Origin: Streptomyces laurentii
Lineage (GTDB): Bacteria; Actinomycetota; Actinomycetes; Streptomycetales; Streptomycetaceae
Assembly (NCBI GenBank): GCA_002355495.1
Contig: AP017424.1
Location: 5,459,501 to 5,523,500 of the forward strand
Direction of reading: 5' to 3'
DNA length: 64,000 bases
Shown here: piece by piece, positions 54,042-64,000 of the stretch
How positions within the stretch are numbered: the stretch's first letter is position 1
Layout of the letters: each line of letters starts with the position of its first letter
The notes under the pieces: generated by a model
Told to the model about the DNA's origin: nothing
Seen by the model: the letters and a program-made list of their open reading frames with translations, nothing else
Databases searched by the model: none
Made by a program: the position numbers and the translations under genes

Positions 54042-54044
54042 GGG
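54042..54044 (+). other. Frame junction in the coiled coil of the HINT toxin
   Basis: Frame 1 reads GCC GAG GGC CGC CGC GAT. The frame giving coiled coil reads GAG GCC GCC GCG ATC, so one extra G is present. No slippery or stop-codon context for programmed +1 shifting is seen. Confidence 0.7.
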
Positions 54045-55649
54045 CCGCCGCGATCGCCGCACGAGGCGAGGCGGACGCGGCCACCCAGGCGGCCGCGGAG
54101 GCGGACGCCGCGGCGACGCGCGCCGAAGCGGCCGCGAAGCGGGCCCGTGCGGCCTCGGACGGCGCCCAGGCGGCGAAGCTGAAGGCCGACGCCGCCGTGC
54201 GGGTCGCCACCAGCGCGGCCGCCGACGCCATCGCGGCGAGCGATCACGCCGCCGGCGAGGCCCGGACGGCGGTCGCCCTCGCGGACGAGGCCGAACGCCA
54301 GGCGGGGATCGCCAAGGCGCACGCCGACGTGGCGAACAAGGAAGCGGCGGCGGCCCGGGCGGCGGCGGCGAAGGCCACCGGCTTCGCCTACGTCACCGCC
54401 CAGGCGGCGGCCGACGCCAGTGCGGCCGCGGCCCAGGTCGTGAAGCCCGCGAACGACGCGATCCAGCTCGGCTCCCCGTACGTCGCCACCGACGCCACCG
54501 CGAGCCTGGTCGTCCTCACCGGACAGGCGTCGAAGACGATCGCCGAGCAGCAGCAGGCCGTCGCCGCGGCCCATGCCGCGAACGCGAAGGAGGAAGCGGC
54601 CGTCGCGAAGGCCCTCGCGGACGCGGCCACCGGCGACGCGAAGCTGGCCTACCAGCACGCCGCCAACGCGGCCGGATACGCGGCGGACGCCCGCGGCTAC
54701 GCCAAGGAAGCCCTCGGCTACGCCGCCGACGCCGCCCTGGCCGCGTCGAAGGCCGTCGCTTCACTGGCCCGGACCGTCGAGTACGACCGGCAGGCGGCCG
54801 AGGACGCCGCGGCGGCCGACAAGGCGGCCGGGCGCGCCGAAGGCCATGCCCGCTCCGCCCGTGAATCCGCCGACCAGGCCGCCCTCGACGCCGAGGGCGC
54901 CCGGCAGGCCGCGGCCCGCGCCGAGCAGGCTGCCAAGGACGCCAGAGCGGCGGCCGACCGTGCCGACGTCGCGGCCACCGAGGCGGAGCAGGCGGCCAAG
55001 GACGCCCAGAAGTACGCCGATGAGGCCCAGGCAGCCGCCGACCGCGCCGAACGGGCGCAGGCCAACCAGCAGGTGTCGACGGGCGCGGGCACCGGTATCG
55101 GCGGCACGTGGTACGTCGTCGATGAGGACTCCGTCGAGATCACCGACACGAAGCAGAAGAACGACTGCGTCATCGAGATCGGCCTTGAGGGCTGCACCGT
55201 CACCTTTGAGGTCACCTTCAACGCCGACGTCGACTTCTTCCTGTGCCTCAACCCCGACGTTCCGGCCACTGAGGCCGGATGCCCGTCGTCCGACTCGCTG
55301 CTCCTGCGCACCGAGCACTTCAAGGACCGGAAGAAGGACGTCACCCACTACTTCAGCAAGTGGGACCTGATAGAGCAGACCCTCACCTACAAGATCCTCA
55401 AGGCCGTTCTGCTCCAGGACTTCGTGGACTGCTGGCACGGCAGCACCAGCGGCTGTCTCTGGGCGGGGAGCAACTTCATCCCGGGCAAGGTCTTCGGCAC
55501 GATCGCCGAGGGCATCCGCGCCCTGGACGCCGCGCTCAACACGGGAGTAAGCGTCGTCGACGCCTTCAACGCGCTGCGGAAGCTGGATCTGGACCCGGCG
55601 ACCCTCGCCCGTATCGAGAACACCGTCAACCTCTACGAGGACATGGTCA

Positions 55650-56095
55650 CGTCCTGCCGGGTCAACAGCTTCCCGGGGGCGACCCAGGTGCTGATGGCCG
55701 ACGGCAGCCACCGGGCGATCAGCGCGGTTCGCCGGGGTGACCGCGTTCTGGCCGAGGATCCGGACAGCGGCCGACGGGGCCCGCAGACGGTCACTTCCAC
55801 CTACGCGCATGACACCGACCTCCTGGTGGACATCCGCCTCGTGGACGGGCAGCGGCTCACCAGCACCGCCGGCCATCGCGTCCACGTCGCCGGTCGCGGC
55901 TGGATACTCGTGTCGGATCTCCGCGCCGGAGACCGGCTGCGTTCGCCGGACGGGTCACTGCGCGCCGTCGGGGCACTGCGTACCCGTGCGGCTGTCAAGG
56001 ACTCCCGGGTGTACGACATCACGGTCGACGGCCTGCACACCTTCTACGTGCGCGCCGAAGGACCGCGGCCGAGCGACCTGCTGGTACACAACTGC
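55650..56095 (+). other. HINT (pretoxin-processing) domain
   Basis: Begins CRVNSFPGATQVLMADGS, has RGDRVLAEDP, TSTAGHRVHV with the block-B His, DLRAGDRLRSPDG, VYDITVDGLHTFYV, and ends LLVHNC. This is the self-cleaving pretoxin HINT that releases the C-terminal toxin. Confidence 0.85.
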
Positions 56096-56548
56096 GCGAA
56101 CCTCGCCGACGAACTGGCCTACCCGGACAGCGGAGCCCACACCCTCAGCCGTCACGTGAACCCGACGCCACAGCAGGCCGTCGACTTCGCCAAGGAGAAC
56201 GAGCGGAAGGGCCTGGCCCCGATCAGCACGGTGTGGACCAGCCAGGACATCGCGCAGCAGGCCGTCGAACGCGTCCTCGCGGACTACTTCTTCCCCCGGG
56301 GCAAGAAGCGGACCGCCAGCTTCGACGCGTTGGACAATTTCCTCAACAAGCGGGGACAGTGGCGCAACAAGGCGGAGTTTGAGATCACCGGAAAATGGGA
56401 TATGTACTCTTCCCTCGGAACGGTGTACAAGGCATCCGGCCCCGCGGAGGCGGCGGGCAACCAGGTCCGCGTGGTCCTGAAGAGGCTGCCCGGCAAGCAG
56501 GGGCACTTGGGCTACATCGTCTACACCGCGTATCCCATGCCCAAGTAG
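56096..56548 (+). other. RNase A-like toxin tip
   Basis: About 150 residues starting after LLVHNC. HTLSRHVNPTPQQAVDFAKEN matches the His-containing start of bacterial CdiA-type RNase A-like toxins. WTSQDIAQQAVERVL and the end motif VRVVLKRLPG then GYIVYTAYPMPK are the family strands. It should cleave RNA in target cells. Identification rests on pattern only. Confidence 0.65.
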
Positions 56549-56607
56549 TCCGCGTGCTTTCCTTCTGACGGTACATCCCGTGCTGGGGGTACCCCTGATA
56601 CACCCGT

Positions 56608-56644
56608 GGTGGGCCCGGCTGTCCTCTCGACGGCCGGGCCCACC
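56608..56644 (+). terminator. Hairpin between toxin and immunity gene
   Basis: Arms GGTGGGCCCGGC and GCCGGGCCCACC, in the 136-base gap. The immunity gene may therefore be transcribed from its own promoter or by read-through. Confidence 0.65.
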
Positions 56645-56684
56645 TTGTCATCCCATCCGGCAGACCAAGGAGCCGACACCGACC

Positions 56685-57938
56685 ATGGCGCGGCAGCACG
56701 AGGAGTACCGACAACTGTTCGAGGGTGACTTCGGCCTGAGCGCCCTCGCGGGTGGGATCGCGGCCTCCACCGAACCAATCGACCAGAACGACATGTTCCG
56801 GCTGGCGGCAAGCGTGGCGGCAAGCGTGGCGGCCGACGGCGACGGCGAGGGCGCGGTGGAACTGGGCCGGGACCTGGACCGTCTGCTGCGGGCAGGACTG
56901 TCCGACGACACCCTGGGCACCCTCTGGCAGGCCGTCACCGGCGACGGCTGTTTCCCGGCCGCTACCGGGGCGGATGTCCGCGACCAGCTGAGCCGGCTCG
57001 CCACGCGCTACCCCGCACCGCCGGGGACCGGAGCCCCGGCACCCGAACGCGAGACGACCTCACGGGCCGACGTCATCGCGGAGGTGAGGGCGTCGGCGGC
57101 GGACCCGGCGAGCGCCGCCGCCTTGCCGGCGGCCCTGACGGTGATTGTCGACCACGCCGGCGAGGACCTCGCCCTTCGCCTCCTGATCCGCGTTCTCAAG
57201 ACCCGTCGCGTCCTTGTGACGAAGGAGCGGTACGACCGCCTGACGGCCCTCGGCAGACGGTTCGGCTACCCCGGGCCCCTGGTCTACGACGGGCTGAGCG
57301 TGGCATGGCCGCCCATCGACCCGGCGCGGCGGGACGGCGAGGGCGACTTCGGCCTGTCCGGCCTCGCCTCGTGGTTCTCCTGGGAGTGGCCGGAGCCCAC
57401 CGCGTGCGACCGGCTGCGTGTCGCCGTCGCGGCCGACGAAGAGGCCCACACACCCGGGTCCGCGGCGGCGCTCGTGCTGGTGGACGTCCTGCGCCTGTTG
57501 GATTCGCCGCTGTCCGACGACACGCTTGCGACCTTGTGGCGCGAGGCCACCGGCCGGGCCCACGACCCGGGCCGCATCGGCACCGGCGCCCGGGACTGGC
57601 TCAAGACGATCGCCGATGAATGCCGCGCACGCCTCGCCGAGGTGGCTCCCGACTACCGGCCCACCACACCACCCGTCGACGAGGAGCATCAGGACGCGGT
57701 GCTGCGGCAGGTACGGGAGTCGGCCGCCGTGACCGGTGACGGACCGGCGGCGGCGCTGGAGGAAGTCGTCACCCGGGTGGATGCCGAGCTCGGCTACCGG
57801 CTGCTCCTGCGCCTGCTTGCCGCACGTACCACCCCTCTCAGCGAGGAGGAGTACGAACGCCACGTGGCGCTGTGCCGTCACTTCCGTTTCGGCGCGGAGT
57901 ACGTGGCCGAGGCCGTCGAGCTGCTGCGGCACCGCTGA
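56685..57938 (+). CDS. Internally duplicated putative immunity protein for the RNase A-like toxin
   Basis: A 417-residue soluble acidic protein made of two homologous halves, residues ~13-218 and ~219-417. Matching pairs: EGDFGLSALAGG / EGDFGLSGLASW; LSDDTLGTLWQAVTG / LSDDTLATLWREATG; ADVIAEVRASAA / AVLRQVRESAA; RLLIRVLKTRRVLVTKERYD / RLLLRLLAARTTPLSEEEYE. No signal peptide or membrane segment is seen. Its position right after the toxin supports the immunity role, but I do not recognise the family. ATG 56685 follows CAAGGAGCCGACACCGACC. The two-copy design may bind two toxin surfaces or two toxins. It converges with pyk. Confidence 0.68.
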   Translation: MARQHEEYRQLFEGDFGLSALAGGIAASTEPIDQNDMFRLAASVAASVAADGDGEGAVELGRDLDRLLRAGLSDDTLGTLWQAVTGDGCFPAATGADVRDQLSRLATRYPAPPGTGAPAPERETTSRADVIAEVRASAADPASAAALPAALTVIVDHAGEDLALRLLIRVLKTRRVLVTKERYDRLTALGRRFGYPGPLVYDGLSVAWPPIDPARRDGEGDFGLSGLASWFSWEWPEPTACDRLRVAVAADEEAHTPGSAAALVLVDVLRLLDSPLSDDTLATLWREATGRAHDPGRIGTGARDWLKTIADECRARLAEVAPDYRPTTPPVDEEHQDAVLRQVRESAAVTGDGPAAALEEVVTRVDAELGYRLLLRLLAARTTPLSEEEYERHVALCRHFRFGAEYVAEAVELLRHR

Positions 57939-57967
57939 CACGGGGCTCGCGTGACGGCCCGCCTGGG

Positions 57968-57994
57968 AGAAGCCCCGCCCGGCGGGGCTTCTCT
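57968..57994. terminator. Bidirectional terminator between immunity gene and pyk
   Basis: Arms GAGAAGCCCCGCC and GGCGGGGCTTCTC, 29 bases past each stop. Confidence 0.85.
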
Positions 57995-58021
57995 CCGTCT
58001 ACGGCGACACGGCCACGCGGG

Positions 58022-59452
58022 TCAGTCGTGGTCGCCGCCGCCCAGGTGGTGGACCCGGACCATGTTCGTGGTGCCGGGGACGCCGGGGGGCGAGCCGGCC
58101 GTGATGACCATGGTGTCGCCCGCGTTGTAGCGCTGGAGCTTCAGCAGCTCGGCGTCGACGAGGTCGACCATGGCGTCCGTGGTGGTCACGAACGGGACCA
58201 GGAAGGACTCGACGCCCCAGCTCAGCGCGAGCTGGTTGCGGGTGCCCTCGTCCGTCGTGAAGGCCAGGATCGGCTGGGCCGCGCGGTAGCGGGAGAGCCG
58301 GCGGGCGGTGTCGCCGGACTTGGTGAAGGCGATCAGCGCCGTACCGCCGAGGAAGTCCGCGATCTCGCAGGCCGCGCGGGCCATCGAGCCGCCCTGGGTA
58401 CGCGGCTTCTTGCCCGGCACCAGCGGCTGGAGGCCCTTGGACAGCAGTTCCTCCTCGGCCGCCCTGACGATCTTCGACATCGTCTTGACGGTCTCGATCG
58501 GGTACGCGCCGACCGAGGACTCGGCGGACAGCATCACCGCGTCCGCGCCGTCCAGGATCGCGTTGGCGACGTCGCTCGCCTCGGCGCGGGTCGGCCGCGA
58601 GTTGGTGATCATCGACTCCATCATCTGGGTGGCGACGATGACCGGCTTGGCGTTGCGGCGGCACATCTCGACGAGGCGCTTCTGCACCATCGGGACGCGC
58701 TCCAGCGGGTATTCCACGGCGAGGTCGCCGCGGGCCACCATGACCGCGTCGAACGCGGCGACGACGGCGGCCATGTTCTCCACCGCCTGCGGCTTCTCCA
58801 CCTTGGCGATGACGGGGACCCGGCGGCCCTCCTGGTCCATCACCTTGTGGACGTCCTTGACGTCGTTGGCGTCCCGCACGAAGGACAGCGCGACCATGTC
58901 GCAGCCCATCCGCAGGGCGAACCGCAGGTCCTCGACGTCCTTCTCGGACAGGGCCGGCACGTTGACGGCCGCGCCGGGCAGGTTGATGCCCTTGTGGTCG
59001 GAGACGACGCCGCCCTCGACGACGATCGTCTTCACCCGCGGGCCGTCGACCTCGACGACGCGCAGTTCCACGTTGCCGTCGTTGATCAGGACCTGGTCGC
59101 CCTTGGACACGTCGCCGGGCAGGCCCTTGTACGTGGTGCCGCAGATCGCCTTGTCGCCGGGGACGTCCTCCGTGGTGATGGTGAACTCGTCACCGCGCAC
59201 CAGCTCGACGGGACCCTCGGCGAAGGTCTCCAGACGGATCTTGGGGCCCTGGAGGTCGGCGAGCACGCCGATGGCGCGGCCGGTGTCCGCCGCCGCCTTG
59301 CGGAGGCGGTCGTACCGCCCCTGGTGCTCCGCGTGGGACCCGTGGCTCATGTTGAAACGGGCCACGTTCATGCCGGCCTCGATGAGAGCCTTCAGCTGCT
59401 CATAGGAGTCGACGGCGGGGCCCAGGGTGCAGACGATTTTGGAACGGCGCAT
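58022..59452 (-). CDS. pyk: Pyruvate kinase
   Basis: A 476-residue enzyme converting phosphoenolpyruvate and ADP to pyruvate and ATP. Seen: MRRSKIVCTLGPAVDSYEQL, GMNVARFNMSHGSHAEH, DLQGPKIRLETF, the Lys-Glu pair in VIAKVEKPQAV, VMVARGDLAVE (metal-binding), and NAILDGADAVMLSAESSVGAYP. The C-terminal allosteric domain is complete. ATG 59452 is the conserved start; the ORF reaches 59479 but MRRSKIV is the family N-terminus. S. coelicolor SCO5423 (pyk2) lies in the same place. Confidence 0.95.
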   Translation of the reverse strand: MRRSKIVCTLGPAVDSYEQLKALIEAGMNVARFNMSHGSHAEHQGRYDRLRKAAADTGRAIGVLADLQGPKIRLETFAEGPVELVRGDEFTITTEDVPGDKAICGTTYKGLPGDVSKGDQVLINDGNVELRVVEVDGPRVKTIVVEGGVVSDHKGINLPGAAVNVPALSEKDVEDLRFALRMGCDMVALSFVRDANDVKDVHKVMDQEGRRVPVIAKVEKPQAVENMAAVVAAFDAVMVARGDLAVEYPLERVPMVQKRLVEMCRRNAKPVIVATQMMESMITNSRPTRAEASDVANAILDGADAVMLSAESSVGAYPIETVKTMSKIVRAAEEELLSKGLQPLVPGKKPRTQGGSMARAACEIADFLGGTALIAFTKSGDTARRLSRYRAAQPILAFTTDEGTRNQLALSWGVESFLVPFVTTTDAMVDLVDAELLKLQRYNAGDTMVITAGSPPGVPGTTNMVRVHHLGGGDHD

Positions 59453-59678
59453 AAGGCGGATCCTATCGGTTTGTTTCACTGCGGAATATTCCGTCTGGCG
59501 GAAAGTACAAATGGGCGGGGGGCCGCTCAGGCGTTCACTCCTCCGAGAGTCTTTTCTCCTTTCCCGTCACCTTTCTGGTGACCTTTCGGCGACCTTCCGG
59601 CGACTTTTGGGCGCTTTCCGATGGTCCTTTATCCGGCGACGGATCTCCGCCCACTCTTCCGCGCGCCGCTCCGGCGCG

Positions 59679-60994
<1,316 letters not shown>

Positions 60995-60998
<4 letters not shown>

Positions 60999-63106
60999 AC
61001 GATCGACTCCTCGGCCTGGGCGGGGGACTGCGCGGGGACCTGGGCCTGGGCCTGGATCGCGGTGATGGCGACGGTGTTGACGATGTCGCTGACGAGCGCG
61101 CCGCGCGACAGGTCGTTCACCGGCTTGCGCAGGCCCTGGAGCACCGGGCCCACCGCGACCGCGCCGGCCGAACGCTGCACGGCCTTGTAGGTGTTGTTGC
61201 CGGTGTTGAGGTCCGGGAAGATCAGTACGGTCGCCTGCCCGGCGACCTCCGAGCCCGGCAGCTTGGTCGCCGCCACCGACGGCTCCACCGCCGCGTCGTA
61301 CTGGATCGGCCCCTCGATCCGCAGCTCCGGGTGGCTCGCCCGGACCAGTCCGGTGGCCTCGCGCACCTTGTCGACGTCGGCGCCGGAGCCGGAGGTCCCG
61401 GTCGAGTACGAGAGCATCGCGATCCGCGGCTCGACGCCGAACCGGGCGGCGGTGGCGGCGGACTGGGCGGCGATGTCGGCGAGCTGCTCGGCGTCCGGGT
61501 CCGGGTTGACCGCGCAGTCGCCGTACACCAGGACCTTGTCGGCCAGGCACATGAAGAAGACGGAGGAGACGATCGACGCCTCCGGCTTCGTCTTGATGAT
61601 CTCGAAGGCCGGGCGGATCGTCGCGGCCGTGGAGTGCACCGAGCCGGACACCATCCCGTCGGCCAGGCCCTCCTCGACCATCAGGGTGCCGAAGTAGTTG
61701 ACGTCCGACACCACGTCGTACGCCAGCTCCACCGTGACGCCCTTGTGGGCGCGCAGTCGCGCGTACTTCTCCGCGAACGCGTCGCGCAGCTCGGAGGTCT
61801 GCGGGTCGATCAGCTGGGCATCGCCCAGGTCCACGCCCAGGTCGGCGGCCTTCTTGCGGATGGCCTCCACGTCGCCGAGCAGGGTCAGGTCGCACACGTC
61901 ACGGCGGATCAGCACCTCGGCGGCGCGCAGCACCCGCTCCTCGGCGCCCTCGGGCAGCACCACCCGGCGCCGGTCGGCCCGGGCCTGCTCCAGGAGTTCG
62001 TGCTCGAACATCATCGGGGTGACCCGGCCGCTGCGGACGACCGAAAGGCGGGCGAGCAGGTCGGCGGTCTCGACGTGCCGCTCGAAGAGACCGATCGCGA
62101 TCTCCGCCTTGCGCGGGGTGGCGGCCGTCATCTTGCCTTCGAGGGCGAAGAGTTCGCCGGCGGTGGGGAAGCTGTTGCCGTGCACGGAGACGACCGGCGT
62201 GCCGGGCGCGATCCGGGAGGCGAGGGTGAGGATCGCCTCCGGGGGCCGCTCGTCGAGGGTCAGCAGCACGCCCGCGATCGGCGGGGTGCCGGTCGAGTGC
62301 GCGGCGAGCGCCCCGATCACCAGGTCGGACCGGTCCCCGGGGGTGACGACGAGCGCGCCCGGGGTCAGCGCGGCGAGGAAGTTCGGCAGCGTCGCGCCGC
62401 CGAAGACGAAGTCGAGCGCGTCACGGGAGAGACCGGCGTCGTCGCCGAGGACGACGGAGCCGCCGAGCGCGTGGGTGATCTGGGCGACCGTCGGCGCGGA
62501 CAGCGCCGGCTCGTCGGGCAGCACGTAGCAGGGCACCGGCAGCCGGGCGGCCAGCCGCTCGGCGATCACCTCCCGGTCCTCGGCGGCGACCCGGTTGACG
62601 ACCAGCGCGAGGACGTCGCAGCCGAGCCCCTCGTAGGCGCGGAAGGCGTTGCGCGCCTCGGCCCGTACGGACTCGGCGCTCTGGCCCTTGCCGCCGACGA
62701 CCGGGATCAGCCGGGCGCCGAACTCGTTGGCGAGGCGCGCGTTGAGGGCGAGTTCGTCGGGCAGCTGGGTGGCGGCGTAGTCGGTGCCGAGGACCAGGAC
62801 GACCTCGTAGGCGCGGGCGACCTCGTGGAAGCGGTCGACGAGCCGGGAGACCAGTTCGTCGGTTCCGCGCTCGGCCTGGAGGGCGGACGCCTCCTCGTAG
62901 TCCATGCCGTAGACGGTGGCGGCGTCCTGGGAGAGCCGGTAGCGGGCGCGCAGCAGCTCGAACAGCCGGTCCGGACCGTCGTGCCGCAGCGGCCGGAACA
63001 CCCCCACCCGGTCCACCTGGCGGGTCAGGAGCTCCATGACTCCCAGCTCGACGACCTGGCGGCCGTCCCCGCGGTCGATGCTGGTCACGTACACACTGCG
63101 TGTCAC
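60995..63106 (-). CDS. pta: Phosphate acetyltransferase
   Basis: A 703-residue long-form enzyme converting acetyl-CoA and phosphate to acetyl phosphate. The N-terminal P-loop-like domain (SVYVTSIDRGDGRQVVELGV, VVGGKGQSAESV), the DRTGG middle domain and the C-terminal catalytic domain (ERVLRAAEVLIRRDVCDLTLLGD, DGMVSGSVHSTAATIRPA, STGTSGSGADVDKVREAT, PDLNTGNNTYKAVQRSAGA) are all complete. GTG 63106 follows AGGGAGAGCACGGC; the ORF to 63217 has no other support. It is the first gene of the pta-ackA operon. S. coelicolor SCO5425 is the orthologue. Confidence 0.95.
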
Positions 63107-63589
63107 GCCGTGCTCTCCCTGTCCGAAGGGTCCGAATCCGGGCCCCGGGCCGCCGTCGCCCCGGGCTCGGCGCCCTCCGGGTCCCTGCCGTTCCGGACCG
63201 AGCCGGGTCGTCGTCAACCCAGTGCGTGCAAAACCCCTCCTCAGAGTGGCTCTGCCCTCTTGACATTACCCCTGGAGATCTCTGGGACGCCCGCCGGGCA
63301 GGGGCGGGGAAGACGGCGGGAAGAGAGCGGGGAAAAGAGCGGGGAAGGGGCGGGGAAAGGACGGGGAAAGGGGTGCGGCGGAGGGTCGGCGAAGGGCCCG
63401 GGAGGGTACGAGCCAGGGGGCGGCCGAGGCCCCGGGCGAAGGGCCCGCGCGCCCGGGACCAAGGGCCCGGGAGGACCCTTGACGCGGTGGGCGCCCGGAG
63501 TAGCCAGGGGCGCGCCCGCACGGCCGACCGTGTGAGAATCGACGCGGCTCACACGTACCGCTACCGAGCATGAGCAGGAGCACAGCACG
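63107..63589 (+). other. 483-base divergent region with a purine-rich G-tract array
   Basis: 63298-63385 is almost all purine with repeated GGGGAA blocks, long enough for triplex or G-quadruplex formation. No gene is supported. The divergent pta and pfkA promoters must lie here. Confidence 0.6.
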
Positions 63590-64000
63590 ATGCGCATCGG
63601 AGTTCTCACCGCAGGCGGCGACTGTCCCGGCCTGAACGCAGTGATCCGGTCGGTCGTGCACCGGGCCGTGACCCACTACGGCGACGAGGTCATCGGCTTC
63701 GAGGACGGCTACGCCGGACTGCTGGAGGGCCGCTACCGCACTCTCGACCTCAACGCCGTCAGTGGCATCCTCGCCCGCGGCGGCACCATCCTCGGCTCCT
63801 CCCGCCTGGAGCGCGCCCGCTTCCGCGCCGCCTGCGACAACGCCAAGGAACTCATCGAGAAGAGCGGCTTCGACGCCCTGATCCCGATCGGCGGCGAGGG
63901 CACGCTCACCGCCGCCCGGATGCTGTCCGAGGCCGGCGTCCCGGTCGTCGGCGTCCCGAAGACCATCGACAACGACATCTCCGCGACCGACCGCACCTTC
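63590..64000 (+). CDS. pfkA: 6-phosphofructokinase (partial; runs off the window)
   Basis: The first 137 residues of a phosphofructokinase that phosphorylates fructose 6-phosphate. MRIGVLTAGGDCPGLNAVIR is the ATP-binding start, GRYRTLDLNAVSGILARGGTILGSSR follows, and GGEGTLTAARMLSE and GVPKTIDNDI are the substrate and phosphoryl-transfer region. ATG 63590 has GGAG 9 bases upstream. Position matches SCO5426 (pfkA2). The ~200 C-terminal residues are outside the window. Confidence 0.93.
   Translation, partial: MRIGVLTAGGDCPGLNAVIRSVVHRAVTHYGDEVIGFEDGYAGLLEGRYRTLDLNAVSGILARGGTILGSSRLERARFRAACDNAKELIEKSGFDALIPIGGEGTLTAARMLSEAGVPVVGVPKTIDNDISATDRTF

Larger units (their letters stand above)
51625..56548 (+). 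pseudogene. Secreted polymorphic toxin: ricin-type lectin, long coiled coil, HINT domain, RNase A-like tip; frameshift in this sequence
   Basis: Reconstructed as ~1640 residues. TTG 51625 precedes a signal segment (LTPLLTAASVLAVVGGLAV). The mature protein starts with an unassigned ~330-residue region. A ricin B-type lectin domain (~371-502, with GKCLDVQSAATANGTPVQVY and two further GKCLN/SKCLDV copies) and a ~640-residue Ala/Lys/Glu coiled coil follow. Next come a Cys-rich beta region, a HINT domain (~1342-1488) ending LLVHNC, and an RNase A-like tip. The first frame is open to 54864 but loses the coiled-coil pattern at ~54044. The next frame continues it exactly (AAAIAARGEADAATQ). Removing one G from GAGGGCC (54042-54044) restores one frame. 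The lectin suggests surface or target binding. Confidence 0.8.

Noticed and set aside
51475..54231. 918-residue minus-strand open frame opposite the HINT toxin
   Set aside because: Leu/Arg/Gly-rich antisense of the coiled coil; no start signal or family pattern.

Overview
The window is chromosomal DNA from a Streptomyces or very close relative. Base composition is about 72% G+C with strong third-position GC bias. The gene order matches the Streptomyces core on the scy/filP side (SCO5388-SCO5426 in S. coelicolor): nucS, a SCO5389-family gene, two ABC transporter pairs, filP, scy, methylmalonyl-CoA epimerase, thiolase, meaB, a MarR regulator, then icmA, a thioredoxin/TPR protein, pyk, ackA, pta and pfkA. 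There are 44 protein-coding loci, two of them cut by the window edges. I saw no rRNA, tRNA, CRISPR array or insertion sequence.

Layout. 1-9.1 kb: end of a TPR/transmembrane protein, nucS (mismatch endonuclease), an LLM-class flavin oxidoreductase, and two tandem paralogous ABC ATPase/permease pairs. 9.2-14.9 kb: the coiled-coil cytoskeletal genes filP and scy, which organise polar growth. 15-18.6 kb: acyl-CoA metabolism (epimerase, thiolase, MeaB) and a MarR regulator. 18.6-21.2 kb: an overlapping operon of three AIM24-family genes, with a divergent DUF3817 membrane protein. 21.3-32.5 kb: a clearly lower-GC insert with a giant secreted RHS/YD-repeat polymorphic toxin (three LamG domains, NUC-type nuclease tip) and a SMI1/KNR4-like immunity gene. 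32.8-34.9 kb: an SRPBCC/DUF4166/TetR operon with two TetR-type operators on its promoter. 35-40.7 kb: the cslA-glxA-GH6 tip-polysaccharide locus, which lies far away (SCO2836-2837) in S. coelicolor. 40.7-46.5 kb: ArsR/MFS, MarR, DUF3817, isobutyryl-CoA mutase large subunit and TetR. 46.8-51.2 kb: a CnoX-like thioredoxin/TPR protein and a DUF6230/DUF6114/secreted-protein cluster. 51.6-57.9 kb: a second giant secreted toxin (ricin-type lectin, long alanine-rich coiled coil, HINT self-cleaving domain, RNase A-like tip) followed by an internally duplicated putative immunity protein. 58-64 kb: pyk, ackA, pta and the start of pfkA.

How it fits together. The backbone couples branched-chain, propionyl and acetyl-CoA metabolism (epimerase, thiolase, MeaB, IcmA, Pyk, AckA, Pta, Pfk) with hyphal-tip machinery (Scy, FilP, CslA, GlxA). 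Two polymorphic toxin-immunity modules interrupt it.

Caution on sequence quality or pseudogenes. Four reading-frame breaks occur in three genes: two in the RHS gene, one in the ArsR gene and one in the HINT toxin gene. Each lies at a short G run (read on the coding strand) and each is a one-base change. This pattern suits homopolymer assembly errors at least as well as real mutations or programmed frameshifting, so the three proteins are described as reconstructed.
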